Assembly (NCBI RefSeq): GCF_015712165.1
Contig: NZ_JADPZX010000001.1
Span: forward strand, 5,530,001-5,594,000
Direction of reading: 5' to 3'
DNA from: Streptomyces spinoverrucosus
Lineage (GTDB): Bacteria; Actinomycetota; Actinomycetes; Streptomycetales; Streptomycetaceae
Length of the DNA stretch: 64,000 nt
Shown: positions 44,701 to 51,462 of the stretch, piece after piece
Layout: every line of letters begins with the position of its first letter
How positions within the stretch are numbered: the stretch's first letter is position 1
Program-made: the position numbers and the translations under genes
Notes under the pieces: model-generated
The model's database searches: none
What the model saw: the letters and a program-made list of their open reading frames with translations, nothing else
What the model was told of the DNA's origin: nothing

Positions 44701-46977
44701 AACGGCACGGTGGAGAACCCCACCCTCGGCCAGCTCGTGGTCGCGGGACGCTGCGCGCAGCCGACCGGCACGACGGCCGGGTCGGCCGTCCGGATCCAGG
44801 CCTGCGACAAGAAGGTGGCGACCCAGCGCTGGCAGACGCTGGACACGGGCCAGATCAAGCTGGTCGGCACGGAACTGTGCCTGTCCACCCCCTCGACGAC
44901 GTCCGGCACGGACCTCACCCTGGCGGCCTGCAACCAGACGCTGGCCACCCAGCTGTGGAAGCCCGCCTCGAAGACGGCGTACGTCTACGACGGCCTGGGC
45001 AACCGCCTGCTGGAGCGCAGCAGTGCGGGCGCGGTGCTGCACCTGCCGGACACGAAGGTGTCCCTGAACACCGCCGGAGGCGTCCGCTACGCGGAGCGCA
45101 CCTACGGGCACGCCGGTGCCCCGTCGGTGACGCGCTACCGGGAGGTGTCCTCCACCGGCGGCACCACCGAGCAACTGTTCGCGCAGGCCACCGACATCAA
45201 CGGCACCCCGCTCGCGGAGGTCCGGCTCGACGGCGGGATGAGCGTCCGGCTGACGAAGAAGGACCCGTGGGGTGCGGATCGCGCCATCAACCCCCAGATG
45301 CGCTCGCACACCACGTTCCACACCGGTGACGACGACGCCGCGACGGGCCTGATCCACCTGGGGGCGCGGGAGTACGACCCGCAGACGGGCCGCTTCATCT
45401 CCGCCGACCCGGTCCTGGACCAGAGCGACCCGCTCCAGGCGAACGGCTACTCCTACGCCAACAACAACCCGGTGACGCACGCCGACCCGAGTGGTCTGAC
45501 GTCGTCGGCGTCGAGCTTCGATGCGTCGATCGCGGCGCTGGAGGCGAAGATCGCCGAGTATCAGCGGACGCTGAACCGTTCGATCGGCGATGTGATCCTG
45601 GCGACCGGCTGGGCGGTGTTCAAGGAGTTCGTCGGCTGGGGCGATGTGGTCGGCTGCTTCTCGCAGGGCGACTTGTGGGCGTGCGGCAGCCTGCTGATGG
45701 ATGCCATTCCGTGGACCAGCGTCTTCTCCAAGGGCAAGAGGATGTGGCGGGCGTTCGAGTCGACGCTGGGCGCGGTGCGGGCGTGGCAGTCGGCGAAGCG
45801 TGCGGCCGAGATCGGCATCAAGGCGGCCCGTGCGGCGAAGGCGTCTTTGATCCGGGCGAAGAAGGCGGCGGAGGCGGCCGCGGCGGAGGCCAAACGCAAG
45901 GCCCGCGCGGCGGCGAAGGCGGCGGCGGAGGCGGCGAAGAAGAAGTCGCACACCGGGTCGAAGGGTGCCCGCGGTAATCCGGTCCAGGTCAAGGCGCGTA
46001 CGACGTCCCAGTCGAAGGGGTCTTCGGGCGGGGGTCGGGCGGAGTCGAAGTCGGGTGGTTCGCGGGGTGGTTCGGGGCGGGAGGACTCGGACTCCGGGGG
46101 CGGCGGCTCGGACTCGGGGGGCGGCGAGGGCGGAAGCTGCCCGACGGTCGACAACAGCTTCACGCCGGACACCAAGGTCCTGATGGCCGACGGCTCCACC
46201 AAGGCGATCAAGGACGTCAAGGTCGGTGACAAGGTCCTGGCGACGGACCCGGAGACGGGCGAGACCCGGGTGGAGACGGTCACCGCCGAGATCCTGGGCA
46301 AGGGCGTCAAGCACCTGGTCAAGGTCACCATCGACACCGACGGCAAGAAGGGCACGCAGACCGCGTCGGTCACGGCGACCGACGGCCACCCCTTCTGGGT
46401 GCCGGAACTGGGCGAGTGGATCGACGCGACCGACCTGCGCGCGGGACAGTGGCTGCGCACCGGCGCCGGCACGCTGGTCCAGATTGCGGCGATCGAACGC
46501 TGGACGACTCTGTGGGCCACGGTCCACAACCTCACCGTCAGCAACCTGCACACGTACTATGTGCTGGCGGGGGCTACGCCGGTCCTGGTTCACAATTGCG
46601 GCGAGGGTGATGGCTACCTTTACCGCGGAGTCCCGAATGAGCATTACAAGTATGATGATGCTTTGGAGGGGCGTGCTGTCCCGCTTGGCGGGCACTCTGA
46701 CCCGGGACGTCACGCGGGCGGTAATACTAATAGTGAGTTCACTTCGTGGACTCATGACTACGAGGACGTCGCTCTTGACGCGGCCGAGGAGCTTGGTCCG
46801 GGAGGGATCGTAATGCGAATCCCGCACGCCAGCGTCCCGGCCGGCAGAGATGTTCGAATCCATGGGACCGAACATGAAGTGTATGAGGAGTCGGAGCATG
46901 CGCTGCGTGGCGTGATCGATGGCGCAGAGATCAGTATCGACAGAGGGCCCTGGCGCAGGCCGGGCGGTGGCGGATAG
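38773..46977 (+). CDS. RHS/YD-repeat polymorphic toxin with HINT domain and ART-like tip
   Basis: 2734 aa. An N-terminal export signal (TGVVAGLVLALNVTLL, residues 34-49) is followed by a long YD-repeat shell (RYTYDPLGR, TYTYDGLGR, TWTYDALGR). A ricin-B lectin insert lies at about 1935-2063 (CLDLAGAITDAGTALQLWPC). The RHS core GLIHLGAREYDPQTGRFISADPV lies near 2195-2215, then an Ala/Lys helix. The HINT domain spans C2456 to HNC2609 and should self-cleave to free the tip. Tip residues 2610-2734 show an ADP-ribosyltransferase-like R-S-E pattern: YLYRGV, EFTSWT, EESEHALRG. GTG start after GAAGGG. The tip has lower GC than the shell. The integrative core lies within HINT codons 2593-2600. Confidence 0.9.
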   Translation: MAVGGVLSWCGRGSLSGRSPRERLIRRRTRTGVVAGLVLALNVTLLPSAVAFGPDDDPRTTVELDELQQTDAVALDEATTDRLDELTGQIDTEPEKEYAPAAVAEVPAASGTKPVDNLAPGTTTEVAASADGTVSVAVGAPEGASPEAADALEGEWSVAVAPEAEAVSSGAQGFMLAVDAPDTATGKAVVSIDATRFAEAYSAQWLDRLSFTLMPACYADTPELEECSTGRPVTTEIERTGDTVTVPLDAGDSSGSEPDPGEDPAPDEPDGSTETTAEVPETLLNLTVDTADLQAVSTGSATNPAVGTGTGGVSPAVWRGSTRTAVRQVAGSSGGGLFVGTSHGGGAGGDFAAAPLVSAGSWSQGGSTGAFTYAYTMAAPQVPAGPSPNVTLSYNSQTSDGRTSATNNQVSWVGEGWDYLPGAITRTFVGCAADTANANNDKHFTGDQCWGTNNAVLSLNGTTTELVRGDEDGQWKSARGDNMRVELLDETKYKDVVGKDVTHTSNNGDNNGEFWRVTTSDGTQYYFGLNRLPGWTSGKPETNSVLNVPVAGNHSTDPCHATKFQDSFCDQGWRFQLDYVVDTSGNAMTLWWEKEKNAYARNMKEKPAVRYDRAGYLKRIDYGQRTGTLFSDEPLGRMAFTAQERCLWDNVLKVPCTDTNFNSKQSHLTRPWFDTPADLACATGGKCSTYAPTFWSRKRLATVTACAQRQQGVRLTEYNDLDDSGSRHACGIKDDGDTTTLLSKVDSWALEQSFPWNLTGEYTALWLESITRTGYAVDGTTEVLNPVSFGHNDSPLPNRVREGAEDRSPVFARLRIQNVISEYGGRTEVIYKKPDGACLTGSDFPPKDKNHGLCYPAYWHADDELADKRISWFNKYLVEQITEYPQLFDAKNVTTTYKYETFDDPVNGALWAKNTAEFSRPKTRTWDQWRGYPTVITETGITDGAEGSVASKSVTRYFRGMSDDVLDDSTPTDESDNPKRSYTMPDITGAGIKADRQAYAGMVAESLTYPDEAAATTTDWISRTVNYPDDPVRLATRNRPAKDGPDVIAERVTLGKTETITKASGQGADKSTLRTVRTETDYDADGLPTEVREYGDINDNRDDACTTTSYVHNTADDNYLVGLVSQTVTTTGTTTCSTELSAGTRSTLVAASRVFYDDAGDHTATPTKGLVTKTLTPTGTGTAWQSDHPESRTTYDEFGRITAVTDPTGLVNRTAYSPSEGQVYGITTVEGSKVVDGNETGFTSTVTVEPGRGATLTAKDANDRVTRYTYDPLGRTAATWDATQSATDDPTARYTYNTDLRKPVSVVMESLEDNPTSAVDGDNAVYERSTTIYDGLGRERQAQTPAVGGGRLVTDTFHNKSGQVRLTRNAYYMEGAPDTEIAAPKSDSLVPNATTYTYDGLGRVLTVTPVHSSFAQTGATYTNGDGTVAHRSTDRRTRYEYGLDYTIVRQPQGTPGSRVWTDALGRTVRQDTFSDTQLSESGAITTTYEYDLRGDMVTSTDDAGHTRTWTYDALGRVTDATDPDTGATHTEYDDYGRVLSARDGRGTTLSYTYERYNRVEQIKATPPNSTTATVVQSYAYDAATGGKGRLASATRYTDGKPYTTSMAGYTADYQPTSMTVALPPGSTPGLTAEGFATQYPYTYKYNSDGQMESYTAPAAGGLTSEAVVTRYNEAGLPVTVSGRDWYVAETAYSPYGQVLRSTVGEQGHRVWQESTFDESTGELLTSKVKRETATESTVNRRSYAYDASGNVLTVADTDGGGITDRQCFTYDTLGQLRQAWTTPSGGSCTASGKSTAEPVYSDGTVNVSSNNAGYWQSYAYDVLGNRTKKTVHKADPTFDAGKVVTDGDVVTDYAYGTSDTGRNDQPHTLTSYTTTSKTAAGATVTTRSTQSYDLAGNLESRGTGGDTAQGLTWTWDNKVETVTGFGADGSGAWVGADSKCLDLAGAITDAGTALQLWPCNGNKAQDFRIRALDSDDNGTVENPTLGQLVVAGRCAQPTGTTAGSAVRIQACDKKVATQRWQTLDTGQIKLVGTELCLSTPSTTSGTDLTLAACNQTLATQLWKPASKTAYVYDGLGNRLLERSSAGAVLHLPDTKVSLNTAGGVRYAERTYGHAGAPSVTRYREVSSTGGTTEQLFAQATDINGTPLAEVRLDGGMSVRLTKKDPWGADRAINPQMRSHTTFHTGDDDAATGLIHLGAREYDPQTGRFISADPVLDQSDPLQANGYSYANNNPVTHADPSGLTSSASSFDASIAALEAKIAEYQRTLNRSIGDVILATGWAVFKEFVGWGDVVGCFSQGDLWACGSLLMDAIPWTSVFSKGKRMWRAFESTLGAVRAWQSAKRAAEIGIKAARAAKASLIRAKKAAEAAAAEAKRKARAAAKAAAEAAKKKSHTGSKGARGNPVQVKARTTSQSKGSSGGGRAESKSGGSRGGSGREDSDSGGGGSDSGGGEGGSCPTVDNSFTPDTKVLMADGSTKAIKDVKVGDKVLATDPETGETRVETVTAEILGKGVKHLVKVTIDTDGKKGTQTASVTATDGHPFWVPELGEWIDATDLRAGQWLRTGAGTLVQIAAIERWTTLWATVHNLTVSNLHTYYVLAGATPVLVHNCGEGDGYLYRGVPNEHYKYDDALEGRAVPLGGHSDPGRHAGGNTNSEFTSWTHDYEDVALDAAEELGPGGIVMRIPHASVPAGRDVRIHGTEHEVYEESEHALRGVIDGAEISIDRGPWRRPGGGG
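46548..46571 (+). other. Attachment core A inside the RHS HINT codons
   Basis: 24 bases identical to copies at 57573 and 63080: arms GCACA and TGTGC around a 7-bp centre CGTACTA, followed by TGGCGGG. This is the layout of a tyrosine-recombinase crossover site. It encodes HTYYVLAG, just before the HNC cleavage junction. I infer attL of element 1. Confidence 0.8.
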
Positions 46978-47034
46978 ACCGCTGCTGGGTGCCGTCTGAG
47001 ACCAAGCGAGTTCACAGATTCGTGGGAGAGTTCC

Positions 47035-47394
47035 GTGGAAAGAAGCCGCCTTGCGCAACTCCTCGCCGGGGCTAGTGAAGTGCGGCTTCTTTCCCGAGCC
47101 GCCCTCGGTGGAGGTGTCGATTACAAGGTCTGGCCTGAAGGCGTCGCAACTCAACGTCTCGTCTCCATCTATGAGAGGCGAGAGCGTGGAACCCGCCGCT
47201 CTGGCCAACCTTCGCTTGGATTCGCTGAAGCACTCGATTCCCTTCGCGCGTATGAGGGCACCGAGCTTGCAATCGGATTCATCGATGATCGACGTCGGGG
47301 CGGGTACTACTTCCAGCTCTTCCTGAACCTGGAACTTAGTTCGGTCGTTGCCTGTTTCGGAGTGAAATCAACTCGGGATCTTCAGGATTCTTAA
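47035..47394 (+). CDS. Candidate immunity protein for the RHS ART-like tip (Imm1)
   Basis: 119 aa, no signal peptide, mixed alpha/beta (RSRLAQLLAGASEV, VATQRLVSIYERRERG, YYFQLFLNLELSSVV). It starts 57 bases after the RHS stop at GTG 47035, preceded by GGGAGAG, and shares the tip's lower GC. Position is the only evidence for immunity; I recognise no family. It lies inside element 1, so the tip and its protection travel together. Confidence 0.65.
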   Translation: MERSRLAQLLAGASEVRLLSRAALGGGVDYKVWPEGVATQRLVSIYERRERGTRRSGQPSLGFAEALDSLRAYEGTELAIGFIDDRRRGGYYFQLFLNLELSSVVACFGVKSTRDLQDS

Positions 47395-47560
47395 GATGGT
47401 CGCCTTCGGGTAAGTTACCTGACGTGATTTCCAGCCAATGGGACCCTGTGGGGTCGGGCCCGAGAAGTCGGTAGTCCGGTTTCGCGGGTTCAGGAAGTGC
47501 CGACTGTTCTGAATGGGATTTCAGGTCCCACGATGGATTTCCCCTGGATTGTTGAGACGG

Positions 47561-47595
47561 CTCGGGGCCCTGCCAGTTTTCGGCAGGGCCCCGAG
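47561..47595. terminator. Perfect 14-bp hairpin between Imm1 and integrase 1
   Basis: CTCGGGGCCCTGCC, loop AGTTTTC, then GGCAGGGCCCCGAG. It separates rightward Imm1 from leftward int and probably stops both transcripts. An equivalent hairpin occurs at 58445 in element 2. Confidence 0.8.
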
Positions 47596-47600
47596 GTGTT

Positions 47601-47622
47601 TGACGGCAACGCTGACGGCAAC
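47601..47622. repeat. Arm-type integrase repeats, left side of element 1
   Basis: Two direct TGACGGCAAC copies (47601 and 47613, 12-bp spacing) immediately after the integrase stop. The same decamer pairs recur at 57461, 58487 and 62968, always near an element end. I infer arm-binding sites of the integrase. Confidence 0.75.
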
Positions 47623-47623
47623 G

Positions 47624-48907
47624 TCAGCGGACGACGCCTGCGGCGGATGGTTCGTCAGGGTCGTCGTCCTGGGCGCCGAGGGCGTTGCCGAGGGTTTCGA
47701 TGGCTTGGCGCTGGAGGCGGAGTCGGACGTGGGCGTAGACGTCGGCGGTGACGCCGATGTGGGAGTGGCCGAGGAGTTCCTTGATCACCACGAGGTCGAC
47801 TCCCTGTTCCAGAAGCAGGGTGGCGGTCGAGTGGCGGAGGTCGTGAAACCGGATGCGACGCAGTCCTGCGCGGTTGAGGAGTCGGCTGAACCTGCGGGTG
47901 AGGTTGGCGGGTTCGAGAGGACCGCCGGTGGGGGTGGTGAACACGAGGCCGTTGTCCGACCAGCCCGTCCCCGCGGCCCGGCGTGCTTCCTCCTGCTGTT
48001 CCCGGTGGGTCTTCAGGGAGTTGACGCATTCGGTGGGGAGGGCGATGCGACGCTCGGAAGCGCGGGTCTTGGTGTGCAGGACGGTCAGGCCGCCGGTGCG
48101 GGTGCGCTGGAGGGAACGGTGGATGGCGGCGGTTCCCGTGTTGAGGTCGAGGTCGTCCCAGTGCAGCCCGAGGAGTTCGCCCTTGCGGAGTCCGGTGCGT
48201 AGGGCGAGTTCGTACAGCGCGTGGTGTCGGTCGCTGCTGGCTGCGTGGAGGAACTGCCGGGCCTCGCTTGCGGTGAAGGGCTTGAAGCGCCGGGTGCGGG
48301 GTGCGGGGGTTTTTACGTTGCGGGCGACGTTGCGTGGCAGGTCGTCTTCGCGGACGGCGTGCTCCAGGGCGGACTTGAGGACCGAGTGGACGTAGGTCAC
48401 GGTCAGCGGGGAGAGCCGCTTATTGCAGCACTGGCCGATGGCGCAGCAGGAGCGCCGGTCGGTGTCCCGCCCCTGGGTGCAGCACTGGCAGGCGACGCGG
48501 AGGTGGTCGAGGAAGGTGCGGACGTCGCGGGCGGTGAGTCGGGCGAGCTTCTCGACCCCGAGCTCGGGGTCGAGATGGAGGCGGACGCAGGCGGCGTAGC
48601 GGGTGTGAGTGTTCTCCCGCACCTGGTGCACGGCAACGCCGTTCAGCCAGTACGTCAGGTACGTACTGACGGTGCTGTCGGCCGCCGCGACGGGCAGGCC
48701 AAGGTTGCTGGCGGCGATCTTCTCGGTGAGCTTGGCCAGGGCCTCCTTACGGCTGGTGCCGTAGACGCGGACGCGCTTGCGGGTATTGCCGGGAGCGAGG
48801 ACGTACCCGGCGGCTTCCCAACGGCCGTCCTTGCGCTGATAGACGGTCCCGTCGCCGTTGGCGCGGGAGCGGGTGCGGCGGGATGAGGCGGGGCGCGGCG
48901 TGGTCAT
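47624..48907 (-). CDS. Tyrosine site-specific integrase of element 1
   Basis: 427 aa. N-terminal arm-binding region (GDGTVYQRKDGRWEAAGYV), SAM-like core-binding domain with a Cys-rich insert (CQCCTQGRD...CCAIGQCC, around residues 142-162) that may bind metal, then the catalytic domain. Catalytic residues: Arg in LRTGLRKGELLGLHW, HxxR in FHDLRHSTATLLLEQG, His/Trp-position GHSHIG and Tyr in TADVYAHV. ATG 48907 overlaps the xis stop (TGATG). It is close kin to the element 2 integrase. It should recombine the three cores seen here. Confidence 0.93.
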   Translation of the reverse strand: MTTPRPASSRRTRSRANGDGTVYQRKDGRWEAAGYVLAPGNTRKRVRVYGTSRKEALAKLTEKIAASNLGLPVAAADSTVSTYLTYWLNGVAVHQVRENTHTRYAACVRLHLDPELGVEKLARLTARDVRTFLDHLRVACQCCTQGRDTDRRSCCAIGQCCNKRLSPLTVTYVHSVLKSALEHAVREDDLPRNVARNVKTPAPRTRRFKPFTASEARQFLHAASSDRHHALYELALRTGLRKGELLGLHWDDLDLNTGTAAIHRSLQRTRTGGLTVLHTKTRASERRIALPTECVNSLKTHREQQEEARRAAGTGWSDNGLVFTTPTGGPLEPANLTRRFSRLLNRAGLRRIRFHDLRHSTATLLLEQGVDLVVIKELLGHSHIGVTADVYAHVRLRLQRQAIETLGNALGAQDDDPDEPSAAGVVR

Positions 48908-49134
48908 CAGGCGGCGGCTTCCTGTTCGAGGCGGGCACGGATGAAGTCGGTCAGAGCGTGGGTGGGGATGCGGCGGGCGCGGCCGAGGGTGATCGAGGCG
49001 AGTTGGCCGGAGCGGAGCAGGTCGTAGACGGCGGAGCGGCCGAGCTGGAGGCGGACCATCACCTGGGGCACCGTGAGCAGATCCAGCGCCGGTGCCGCCT
49101 CCGTGCGGTGAGCGGTGAGCGGGGGCGAGGTCAT
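48907..49134 (-). CDS. Excisionase-like MerR-type helix-turn-helix protein (Xis1)
   Basis: 75 aa. The HTH core LLTVPQVMVRLQLGRSAVYDLLRSGQLASITLGRARRIP (residues about 21-60, quoted as landmarks LTVPQVM and RSAVYDLLRSG) matches HTH_17 excisionases. Sits directly between rep and int with one-base overlaps on both sides (TGATG), as in pSAM2 repSA-xis-int. Expected to bias the integrase toward excision. Confidence 0.88.
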   Translation of the reverse strand: MTSPPLTAHRTEAAPALDLLTVPQVMVRLQLGRSAVYDLLRSGQLASITLGRARRIPTHALTDFIRARLEQEAAA

Positions 49135-50558
49135 CAGCAGCCCCCTTCGGCCGCGAACCGTCGTTCCAGTTCCCTGCGGTGCCAGACGTGGGCGGCGAGG
49201 AGCGCGGCGCCGGGGCTGTAGCCCGAGCCGAGGTAGTCCCACTGGCCGACGACGAGCGTGGTGGCCGGGTCGAGGTCGGGCAGGCCGGCGCGGGCCTGTT
49301 CGGTGCGCCAGGTGCGGCGGGCGTCGCGCAGCGCGCCCAGGGTGGTGGAGTAGCTGCGGGACTTGGTGGAGAAGTGGCCGCGGAAGCCGAGCATGTGCGC
49401 CCACTTCCAGAGCTTGAGTTCGGAGAATTCCGGCAGGCGGCCCAGTTCCCAGCAGGTGCGGATCATCTGCCGCACGTGCCGGGCGACGGCGAGCCGGGGC
49501 AGCGGCCGGGCCTGGCCGGTGCCGTCGCAGGCGGTGCACGGGATGGGGGTGCCGTGGGACAGGAGGGTGGCGCCGCGTCCCTGGCAGGGGCGGCAGTACA
49601 GGGCGCGGTCGAGGGTGCCGGAGGCGTCGGCGGACTTGGTGGCGTACTTCGCCACATAGGCGGCTACGGCCTGGTCGCTGAATTCGGCGTTGGTGCCGAA
49701 GGCGGCGATCTCGCGCACGTCGAGCTGCTGGCCCCAGCCGAGTTCACGTTCCCCGACCGCATCGGAGCCGACGGTGATGCGGGCGCGCGGTGCGGCGGCG
49801 CGGATGGCGTCGGTGAGCACGGCGGCGGTGGCGTTCGGGGGCGGGGGCTGGGTGTTGCCGTCGGGGCCGTCGAGGCGGATGACGGCGTGGAAGTGGACCA
49901 GGCCGCGCTTCTGGTACTCGGCGACCTTGGCGAAGGACACCCGCAGAACCGTGCGGGCGGCCTTCTGAGGGAGGCCGAGCCGGAGGGCGAGCTCGCGGCG
50001 CAGGTAGGTGGTGAAGCGGGCCCACAAGGCTCCGGCGTGGGCGTTGAAGAGGACCGCGCCCGCGTAGTCGTACGTCGCGGGATTGAGCGGTGTGCCGAGC
50101 AGTGGGTCCGTGGGCTCGTGGCGGATTCCGCAGCGGCAGGGCCGGGCGTCGGGGCGGTTATGGACGGGGCCGAAGGAGGGGGCGGTGAGGGTGGCGAAGA
50201 CGCGGGGGTGGGTGCGGACCGCGTCGGGGACGGTCTTGCCGCCGGAGAGGCCAGCGCGGATGAGGTGGTAGGTGTCGGCGGCGTAAAGGCGGGAACAGGC
50301 CGGGCAGCGTGAGGCACGGCGGTTACCGCACGTGGTCAGCAGGCTGCCGGTGGGCTCGTCGGAGGAGTTGTAGGAGCGCAGCACCTCGCCGGTTGTGGTG
50401 TCGACGGTAGCGGTGTGGCCGGTGAGGCGGACGGGTTCGGTGCAGCCGCCGAGGTGTTCGATCTGCTGCTGTGCGCGGTCGAAGTCGGGATGGTTGACCA
50501 GGTGGAGCAGGTCCCGCACGGCGGGGCTTGCCACGTGGCGCAGGTCCAGGGTGACCAT
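49134..50558 (-). CDS. RepSA-like rolling-circle replication initiator
   Basis: 474 aa. N-terminal zinc-type Cys pairs (SRCPACSRLYAADTYHLIRAG), the HUH metal motif in VHFHAVIRLDGPDGN, the probable nicking Tyr in AAYVAKYATKSAD, a second Cys cluster (LYCRPCQGRG...CTACDGTGQ) and a conserved C-terminal WKWAHMLGFRGHFSTKSR. Known relatives replicate AICEs such as pSAM2 after excision. ATG 50558; overlaps xis1 by one base. Its own promoter is likely in the 50559-50706 gap. Confidence 0.9.
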   Translation of the reverse strand: MVTLDLRHVASPAVRDLLHLVNHPDFDRAQQQIEHLGGCTEPVRLTGHTATVDTTTGEVLRSYNSSDEPTGSLLTTCGNRRASRCPACSRLYAADTYHLIRAGLSGGKTVPDAVRTHPRVFATLTAPSFGPVHNRPDARPCRCGIRHEPTDPLLGTPLNPATYDYAGAVLFNAHAGALWARFTTYLRRELALRLGLPQKAARTVLRVSFAKVAEYQKRGLVHFHAVIRLDGPDGNTQPPPPNATAAVLTDAIRAAAPRARITVGSDAVGERELGWGQQLDVREIAAFGTNAEFSDQAVAAYVAKYATKSADASGTLDRALYCRPCQGRGATLLSHGTPIPCTACDGTGQARPLPRLAVARHVRQMIRTCWELGRLPEFSELKLWKWAHMLGFRGHFSTKSRSYSTTLGALRDARRTWRTEQARAGLPDLDPATTLVVGQWDYLGSGYSPGAALLAAHVWHRRELERRFAAEGGC

Positions 50559-50590
50559 TCGGGGCGTGTCCCTTCAGTTCGGGTGGGCGA

Positions 50591-50636
50591 CCCCGAGCAG
50601 CAACCAGTCAGGAAGGCGTGTTGGTGCTGCTCGGGG
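50591..50636. terminator. Hairpin between DUF2637 gene and rep
   Basis: CCCCGAGCAGCA pairs with TGCTGCTCGGGG, with a further ACCA/TGGT extension across one bulge. It lies in the leader of rep and could terminate tra-operon transcription or attenuate rep expression. Confidence 0.6.
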
Positions 50637-50706
50637 CATGGCGGACCGGGCCCATCAGGTGGGCGTGGAGTTACGCGAGGGGGATGCGGCCGGTGAGGGC
50701 CGGGGC

Positions 50707-51432
50707 TCAGAGCTGAGCGAGGGCGGCGGTGGCCACCGGGAGGGCGATGCCCATGCGCGCGCCCAGGTGGGCGGCGGTGATCGGGGTCCCGTGCTCGGCG
50801 CGGTGGGTGTCCGCGATGCGCCGGGCCGCGTCCAGCAGGGCGGCAGGCAGGGCCGGGCCGGAGGCGGGCCGGGTTGTCTGGGCGACGGCGGCGGGAGCCG
50901 CGACGGTCGGCGGTTCCTCGGTCGGCGAGGCGACGGCGACTGGACCAGGGGCCGGGAGTGCTGATTCAGGTGCGGGTGCTTCGGCGGGCACCGGCTCGGA
51001 GACGGGAGCGGTGGCGTCCTCCAGGTGCGGGATGGGGGTGTGGAACTGGGTGAGGAGGGTGGGGCCGACGTGGCCCCAGCCAAGGAGCAGGAGCGGGGCG
51101 ACGGTGTCCAGGCAGGCCCGGCCGTAGCGTCCGGTCAGCAGTGGTTCGGCGGTGTTCAGGGCGAGGGTGAGCAGCCCACACAGGTGCAGCAGCCGGGTAC
51201 CGGCCCGCAGCTCCGCTTTGGGTACGTCGCGCAGGGCCAGGAACCGCAGGGCGACCAGGAGTCCGACGACGGACAGGTCCACCATGGGGGCGATCAGCGG
51301 CGCGATCGGGTGCGGAACACCGAGTCGCAGCGCGAGCGCCCAGACGTTACCGAAGGAGAAGACGAAGGCCAGGGCCGCGATGACCGCCATGACCACGGTC
51401 ACGGTGCGCCGGGTGAACCGTTCCTCCCTCAT
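50707..51432 (-). CDS. DUF2637 membrane protein of the transfer region
   Basis: 241 aa. Several N-terminal membrane segments (TVTVVMAVIAALAFVFSFGN, LIAPMVDLSVVGLLVALRFL, HLCGLLTLALNTAEPLL) then a Pro/Ala-rich linker and a C-terminal small HTH-like part (THRAEHGTPITAAHLGARMG). DUF2637 proteins are standard in Streptomyces conjugative elements and resemble spread (Spd) proteins. GGAGG lies eight bases before ATG 51432. Confidence 0.82.
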   Translation of the reverse strand: MREERFTRRTVTVVMAVIAALAFVFSFGNVWALALRLGVPHPIAPLIAPMVDLSVVGLLVALRFLALRDVPKAELRAGTRLLHLCGLLTLALNTAEPLLTGRYGRACLDTVAPLLLLGWGHVGPTLLTQFHTPIPHLEDATAPVSEPVPAEAPAPESALPAPGPVAVASPTEEPPTVAAPAAVAQTTRPASGPALPAALLDAARRIADTHRAEHGTPITAAHLGARMGIALPVATAALAQL

Positions 51433-51462
51433 GATCTCAACCTCCGTTCTGGGAAGGGTCGT

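Noticed and set aside
45500..46140. Ala/Lys-rich segment before HINT as a separate gene
   Set aside because: It is in frame with the RHS core and HINT domain and has no stop on either side; it is a linker helix.
39274..47208. A 2644-codon open frame on the minus strand opposite the RHS gene
   Set aside because: It is the GC-bias shadow of RHS: repetitive Val/Gly/Arg composition and no domain.
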